From positions 33,681,955-33,745,954 of the forward strand of contig NC_087070.1 in assembly GCF_963678635.1 (NCBI RefSeq): 64,000 bases of DNA, in the 5' to 3' direction. Below the pieces are notes generated by a model. That model saw only the letters and a program-made list of their open reading frames with translations, was not told the DNA's origin and did not search any database. Position numbers and translations under genes: made by a program. This document shows, piece by piece, positions 57,217 to 64,000 of this stretch. Position 1 is the stretch's first letter; every line of letters starts with the position of its first letter. This DNA is from Symsagittifera roscoffensis. Taxonomy: Eukaryota > Xenacoelomorpha > Acoela > Convolutidae.

Positions 57217-60200
57217 ATCAATGTGGTCTTCCAGGGTCGGTGTTGCTATGACTACGTCATCAACGTAACACATCACAAGATTCCCGTACTTCTTTGTCAC
57301 TCTGGTCAAAGCTTGAGCCATCAGTCTTTGAAAAGTGGCCGTTGCGTTGCACAAGCCGAGGGGCATCCTCTTCCACTGGTACAATCCCAACTCGCATGCG
57401 ATTCCGGTCTTATCTCTATCCTTCTTACGCAAAAGGACCTGCCAGAAGGCAGAACCCAAGTCCAATGTGGTGAAAAACTTGGCATCACCAAGTTTAGAGA
57501 GGCTCGCGTCTATTCGCGGTATCGGGTACGCATCTCTTATTGTTACCGCGTTCAAGTAGCGAAAGTCACAAAAAAACCTAAGTTGCCCCCTTTCTTCTTC
57601 GCCATTACTACCCCGCAAGCACATGGCAATTTTGAGGGTTCTATCATGTCGTATTCGAGCAACATTTCTATTTCCGCTCTACACGCTTCCAATTTATGTG
57701 GCGTCATTCGTCTTGCGCCTTCCCTATGGGGAGCGGTGCCTTCCTCTAGTTCAATTTCGTGTTCGACGAAATTACAGCAACCGATATCCGACTTATGTTT
57801 TGAAAATACATCCGCGTTCCGATTTAAAACCTCCCGAAGTAATTCAAACACTCCCTCGCCTTTTTACCTTTTAAGTGTTCTATCTCTGGCAAAACCGGTT
57901 TGTCAGACTCTAGTTCAAATGACGAGGGGCGTTCCGGAAAATTCGAGCAGCTCGATAAGCCGTCTTCCGTGTCGGACTTCATTGAAAACAATTTATGAAT
58001 AGATTTTAATTCATCAATCCTTTTTAAAATTTTATCTTTATTGGTATGATAAGGAAAGTCTTTCACACTATGTTTCTTCAAGTTTTGTCTCTTCTCATAG
58101 TCGGTCCTCATCGGCAAAGCGTAACCAAGTTTCTTTCCACGCTGGACTGAAACCGTGGTGTCCAGTGTGTTCAATAACACACTGACACACAGTCCGTTTC
58201 GAGTTACCGAGAAGCTCCGGCCTAAAATTGCTGAACTTTGACTGTTTGGATTCGGTACCAAACAAACCTGTTTACTATCACCTAACGAATTTAATTTTCT
58301 CATTCTAAAAATTGTTACTACTGCTTATCTCGGTTGTATCTTTACTTTTCTGTCTAAAAAAATTGGTACCTTGTTTTCGTCTGTTGTTATTCTATTAATT
58401 GGTTTCTTAACATACTTCCAATTCGGGTTCCTAATCCTTATTAGACCGTTGTTCAAGTCAATCATCACGTCAAAATTTCTCAAAAAATTTCTGCCCAAGA
58501 TGAATTGGTCGGCGTCGTTCAAATTCTCTACCACCAGTAAGCTCATCCAAAGATCCCGTCCTCCCATGTGGAGGACCGTTATTGGTGTTCTTCCGGCTAC
58601 GTAAATTGCTCCTCGATTGGCTGCAGCCAGTCGGAGATTCGTCGGAATTAGATATTCCCTCGTGAAGCCCATTCTTTCCCAAATCTTTATCGGCATCACA
58701 CTCACTGCCGCTCCTGTGTCCAGAAGCCATGTGACTCCGATTTCCTTTCCGTTGGTGTCGAGCAGATGTGCAGTCACATCTGCTTCGCATCCAATGTGTA
58801 CTGCGTCTAGCTCCATCATGGCGTCATGACCTATCCTGCGGAATTTGTTTTCCTCCTCGCCCAAATAGATATGTCCTATCTGGTAACTGTCTGTTGTTAC
58901 ATATGTCCTAGTGTAGATACTGATTCCATCTACGTTCAGCATCACATGATACGGTACATAGACTTCCACGTAGCGCCCGTGAAGCTTCTTTATGCGAGGG
59001 CCACCTGTTGTTAGTAGTGCTCGCACAGCTCTTGACTCAGAGCGTGGCTCCACCAGTCTCAGATAATCTCCATATGTGTCCAAATGCATCAAATTGAAAC
59101 TGATGGTTCACTCAGATTTCTGATTACCTGGTGTCCTGCTACCGCAATTATTGACTGTATTTTGCTACCTTGTGGCACCATACCGAACCTCTCTCCGGAG
59201 ATCACATTAGGTTTCATGCTCAAACTACTCGGTGCCTTTGTTTCTTCGACTTCTGTTGCCTCGAAGGTATTCAGCTTCTCCTGTAGTTTCTCATTTTCCA
59301 ATTCGAGCTTCACTTTTTGCTCGATCTCTTTCGTTACCAGTTCCTGTTGCACTCTATTTAGAGCATCCCTCGCGGCTGCCCTATAGTCAATATTGAAGTC
59401 GTCCGCCGCAGTCACCGGTTCCTGTTCACATGTCTCTTCTGTCACAGCTTGCATCTTCTTCGTTGCCAGCTCTTGCGGTTTTTCTTTTCTGCACGCCTCC
59501 GCCTCACTCAATAGGCGGGCCTTGCTGGCTTTCACAGTCGATAAAGCTTCCTCGTGCCTCAGATGCTTGATGTCTGCTATAGCATCCCAAAATTGCCGAC
59601 AGTCCGATTTAAAATGACCTTTCAGGTTGCAAAAGAAACACCTCGGGCCGAATTTTGCAATTACGTCTCTCATGAAATCTTCATGATCGACTTCTGACGC
59701 ATTTTTGTCCTTGAGGCTAAAGCCAATAGCTTTCATGCCCTGTTTATAAGTTGGGCGTGCTGACACATGATGGTCCGTCGAACTGCAATATCTGTCTATA
59801 TCTTCCCTCGGTTTATACCAGTTATTCCCTTGGTTTGCTGGTCCGTTGTTAAATTTGCCATAATTGTTCTTGTAATATCCAGATCTGGATGGAGGTTTCA
59901 GCAAAAGATATTCTTTTGACTTGAGCCTCAAATCCTCTGGTGTTGGCACATTGGTTGATAGTGGTGTGTATTGCGCTGCTAACATTGTTCGAAGTTCATC
60001 ATTCTTCACACCATTGATGAATTTTGAGGCTACCGCCAGGTTCATCCTCTTTTTCGACTCGTCCGGTTGGCTACGCCTTCTAAGCATCTCCAAATCGTCT
60101 AGAAACTTGTCTATCGTCTCATCTTCTCGTTGCCTCCTTTTCTCGAAACGCATCATTGCCCGGTGTCCCTGCACCCCTGAGCCAAAACGATTTAAAAAGA

Positions 60201-62180
60201 TTTCAAAGATTCCCGCTGATATTGCTTTTTGATCATCACACTGTTTAGGGCTGTCCCTTCCAAGTTACTGGTGAGTGCACTGCACTCCTGCCTTTCTGAC
60301 AGGTCTTCTTCCTCAAAATGCAGTTTCATCACCTCTATCCAGGTGTCAATGCAGCCGTCAGATTCGTCTTTATAGCATCTTGGTTTCTTAAAGAATCTTC
60401 TGGACTTTTCACTGCGTTCATTGGTTCTGGATAATCTCGTCAGGAATGTCTCCAAAGACCTGTTTAGGGGGTCAAAGGCTGTGGCCATTGCTGTGGCATC
60501 TCTTGAATGCCCCGCCTGAGTATCATCGCCCCCTGATAAGGGTTCTGTATTTGGTATATCCCTTCTATCCGAATCGCCGGGATTGTGTCTTCCTTGGCTC
60601 GCATGACTCATCCTTGGGCTTGCATGACTCCTGTTCCTGGAATCACTTCTCCCCGTTGCAAGTGTGCCTTGCGTCGGTCGTTCGTTTGAAGTTTGTCTAT
60701 TGCCAGTTGAACTTCCTCTGAAGTGTGGGCCCCATGTTCTATTATCCCCTGTGGCATAGCCTACTGAACTGCCCCTACCTCTAGTGGATCCATATGTCCT
60801 TCTCCTATTTTGTTGGCCAATTGAAGTTCACCCTCGGCTCCCTGCTGGGTCCTCTCGAGTTCGGTTCCCCATCTTTCGGTCCACTCCTGCTGCTTAGTAG
60901 CCCGTCCAACCTATCCATGATAGACTGAGTTCGCCTCTCTATCATCGCATCTACCTTTGTGTCAAGAATCCCAAGAGTCTGCTCTTGTTGACTTCTCAAC
61001 TTCTCCATATCGTCTCTTAACCGTAACTCTCTTTGATCTGCTTCCCTTGTCATTCGCGACAAGTTCTTCGCCAAGTGCTCATCCGTTCTTTCCTTCAAGC
61101 GTTTTTCGCTTCTACCAACTTCTTGTCTATTGCGGTTTATTTCTTTCCGCATATTTTATCTCCCGACGTGGACTGCCCTTTCTAGTTCACTCATTCTTAT
61201 GGACATCTGTTCATTCTGTTCTCCTATACTGCCCACTATGTTGGTCAAGGCTTCTTCAATTGACACTCCGTTGTCCACTAGTGGCGTCACAAAAGGCGGT
61301 GTCACCCTGTGGATGCCAGGTAGCTTGGTGCTGGTCGAGATTCGGGCTTTGATTCTCTGCCTCGACGTCTTCTCATTATCCACCTCTGGATCCGCCGGTG
61401 CGTTATTCAGCCCTGTGTTTCTACTCTCCCCAGTTCGCATTTCCGAATTCGTCATACTCACAAAGTCCCCTGACTGGCCTGACGTGTTTGTGGTTTTGCT
61501 TATTGTCCTCACTACACCAAATTGTTCCATGGTGCCAGTCCCTCTGTCGGTGTATGCTTCATGTTCCTGAGTCGAACTATTGAGGCTGACTCGAGATCCA
61601 AAGTCAACTCGCTCGTCATCGTCCTCTTCTTCCTCCTGGGATTCTCATTCATCGCCTGTACCCGCTCCCATGGTGAATGGAAAGATGTTTCCGAAAATGT
61701 TCTTCACTCTTTCTGAAAACGATGAGGACGTTGCCTGTTTCTCCGTCACGCCTGCCATCATGGTGTTGTCTGTGGGAGATCTTCTAGTTGCCACAATTTC
61801 AGTGGAGATGTCGGACAGTTCCGACATCTCCTCTCGGTCCAGTGTTCCGGTGGAAGTGGCAAAATCTTAGCCTTGTTCTACCGGAGTAGATTCAATCGCC
61901 AGCCTTCTGTTTCCTCTCCCCTCCGGTCCATGTATCTCACGGTTCTCATTCAGGGCCTGGTCCGGATGGACCTCCACATCTGACATTGTTTTTCGCTCTT
62001 CTGAAGACTTTTGACTCCTGTTCTCAACCATTCTGCCTGAAACCGTCTCCCCTTTGTCAGTCCGGATTCGTGTGATCCTTTTCACAAAAAAAGGTCTTTC
62101 ATTGAATTTCTCTGTTTCTCCGATATAAATCTCTTTGGGCTATCACTCAGCTTAGATATCCCTGACTTATCTAGACTCAT
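57217..62180 (-). pseudogene. gag-pol remnant of copy 3 (gag to RT)
   Basis: The remnant starts with the MSLDKS-type N-terminus at 62180. It has the coiled coil, gag core, a CCHC knuckle near 59630, the DTG protease segment near 58710 and reverse transcriptase with YVDD near 57260. Downstream pol parts are absent from this copy in the window. It is broken in about ten places. Confidence 0.85.
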
Positions 62181-64000
62181 TTTTAATTTATCACTTCTAA
62201 CTGCCTATACACTCAATTCGATTTCTAGTGTCCTTTTAATATGACTACTTATAACAATAACACAACACAATAATTTTCAAACGTTCCTATTAAATAGTGA
62301 CCACGAATCCTTGTATGTTATCACAGTAGCGTGTATACAATTTATTCACAGTGATCGATTATTAGTTGTAAAAAGTGAAGCTAGCACAGTATGATGATAT
62401 CAGTCTATTAAAAGATAGTGTTCTCACAACCCAATCAAGCACAAATATTATTGATTTAAAACCAGAAATAACAAAAATAAGAATATTTTCTATGAAAAAC
62501 GTATGTGTTTTGTACTTTTGGTCGGTCGCAATTCAATAGTCGAACATTTTTCTAAAGAAAGAGCTTTCCCTGTTTGTTGCTGAACCAAACAGACTAAACT
62601 TGAAGGCAGTAATTTTCTCAAGTGGGCGCATATTGCACCCCCCGAGTCCTGTGTTACCTATCTGCCTTCGGACTGCCCGAGCTAGACCTACTAAAATCCT
62701 CAGGGCAATCACTTTTCTCAAAAACGTTTTGGATTTCAATCCACACCAATGAGTTACACACTCTTGTTCAATTTAGACTTAGTGTCGCGAATGTCCGAGC
62801 TTAGACCTGTTTTGTTTTGGCTTGGTTTTTTATAAAAGGCAAGTTACCAGTGCAGTCACTGGTTCCCAGCCTATCTCCTAATAACCTAATACCTTTGACT
62901 AATTTCTTTTCTGTTGTCTTCTTAAATCTTGACAAAACAAAACCCCTTGGATTGAAAAAAATAGGACCCCTCCGGATTGGCAAAATTGGCCTCTCCGGAT
63001 TGGTAAAAACAGGACCCCTCCGGATTGGCAAAAATAGGACCCCTCCGGATTGGCAAAATTGGGACCCCTCTGGATTGGTAAAATTGGGACCCCTCTGGAT
63101 TGGTAAAATTGAGACCCCTCTGGAATGGTGAAAATAGGACCCCTCCGGATTGGTAAAAATAGGACGCCTCGGGATTGGCAAAAATAGGACCCTTTCGGAT
63201 TGGCAAAATTGGGACCCCTCCGGATTGGGACCTCTCCGAGTTTGTAGAAATAGCTTCTTGGAGGCTTTCTAATTTTTCACCCGATACCCTTACGGATGCG
63301 TTCTCCGATGCTTTTATGCTGTTTGAACTAACTAGGAAGGGTGTTTCGTCTTTCCCAAGACCCTTCCGGATTGTAGTTAAGCCTCTTATTTGACGATTCA
63401 CCCTAACGCTGAAGGGTCTTATCGTTAGCCTAGTTTCGACTTGACTAGGATTTCCTGGTGCCCTTAGCCTTCCCTTTTCGTCTAGAGCAGCGTAAAATTG
63501 CCTTATTCAACCGTTACTACCCTTTGGTAGGGGTGTAAGGGCTTCCCAAAAAAATTTTATAAAACGTGAAGGGTCTACCTTCCCGAATTGGTGATTTTGC
63601 TAAAAACAATCCTAAAAAATTTTCACGCTCATTTTTTTGAGTAAATGATGTTTTAAATAGTAAGCTCAGCTACTTTCCGATCTAATGGTGTCACGATCAA
63701 CTGGATCTGTCCACTAGTTCCAAAGTTATTAACCAAAGCGTCTTTTTTCTAATGTCAAAAAATTTCTCTCTTATAGGTTCCGCCTAACTTTTTTTCGCAA
63801 TTTTGTTCTTTCTGATCTTAAAATTTTTGATCCGAGCTCAGAAGGGCTGTACTTTTCTATTTCAATGCAAAAAACCCGATCTAAAACGTTCTAGCTGAAA
63901 AAAATTGCCAAAAACTATGCTATTTCGACCCCTCCGGATTGATGAATCCACTAAATCAAACACGTTAAGTTCGATTTCTCAGTAACCCGGAAGATTATCG
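62181..64000 (-). other. 5' leader of copy 3 (partial)
   Basis: The leader has the conserved block and hairpin at 62672-62709 and a regular array of GACCCCTCCGGATTGG units at about 62940-63240. Downstream sequence is colinear with the leaders of copies 1 and 2. The 5' LTR is not reached before the window ends. Confidence 0.8.
62940..63240 (-). repeat. CCGGAGGGGTC motif array, copy 3
   Basis: About a dozen near-tandem units of GGACCCCTCCGGATTGGCAA-like sequence follow each other with a period of about 21-24 bp. This is the most regular of the three clusters, and unit number and spacing differ from copies 1 and 2. Confidence 0.8.

Larger units (their letters stand above)
57217..64000 (-). mobile_element. 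Ty3/gypsy-type giant LTR element, copy 3 (5' part, broken)
   Basis: Read on the minus strand, this is the leader and gag through reverse transcriptase of the same element type. It ends inside the RT region at the junction with copy 2 and runs off the window's right edge before its 5' LTR. It is broken at about ten places. Similarity to both other copies is high across gag and protease. Confidence 0.88.

Noticed and set aside
56378-57268. Open frame crossing the copy 2 / copy 3 junction
   Set aside because: The last residues are an accidental read into the inverted neighbour, not a real fusion gene.

Overview
The window looks like nuclear DNA of an invertebrate animal, most likely a nematode. 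The evidence is an A/T-rich background full of A and T runs, one intron-containing host gene with TTTCAG-type 3' splice sites, and dense nested retroelements. The species cannot be fixed from the sequence alone. No rRNA gene, intact tRNA gene, CRISPR array or bacterial-type operon was seen.

Layout. (1) 1-5671: A/T-rich intergenic DNA without a convincing gene; it holds a 70-bp direct repeat and a tRNA-like, possibly SINE-derived, segment. (2) 5672-10062, minus strand: a complete host gene for a four-KH-domain RNA/ssDNA-binding protein of the FUBP/KSRP type, three coding exons, 636 residues. (3) 10510-10607 and 35199 to about 38515, minus strand: one non-LTR retrotransposon (LINE) with a PHD-finger ORF1 and an endonuclease/reverse-transcriptase ORF2, split in two by a later insertion. 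(4) 10608-35198, minus strand: a 24.6-kb LTR retrotransposon of the Ty3/gypsy (Metaviridae) type sitting inside that LINE. Its 921-bp LTRs look identical and both very long reading frames are open, so it appears whole and very young. (5) 38668-39608: three nested LTR ends from related elements. (6) 39609 to about 57216, plus strand: a second, older and broken copy of the same kind of element. (7) About 57217-64000, minus strand: the 5' part of a third, broken copy, joined tail-to-tail to copy 2 and running off the window.

The young element is the exciting object. Its first frame (3200 residues) encodes Gag with a long coiled coil and two CCHC knuckles, an aspartic protease, reverse transcriptase, RNase H, a long spacer and a DD35E integrase. 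At its C-terminus is a segment that reads like a macro (ADP-ribose-binding) domain of the TARG1/OARD1 type. Its second frame (2981 residues) occupies the position of env but shows no obvious signal peptide or membrane anchor. It contains a well-formed SGNH/GDSL hydrolase domain, and I recognise nothing certain in the rest. A conserved pyrimidine-rich 3' splice site lies 76 nt before this second frame, so it is probably made from a spliced mRNA. The LTRs, the leader and the 3' non-coding region carry hairpins and short repeated motifs shared with the diverged copies.

Relationship of the parts: the LINE landed about 430 bp upstream of the KH gene's ATG, in the same orientation. The giant LTR element then entered the LINE near the 3' end of ORF2. 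To the right, several rounds of LTR-element insertion and at least one rearrangement built a cluster containing large inverted repeats.
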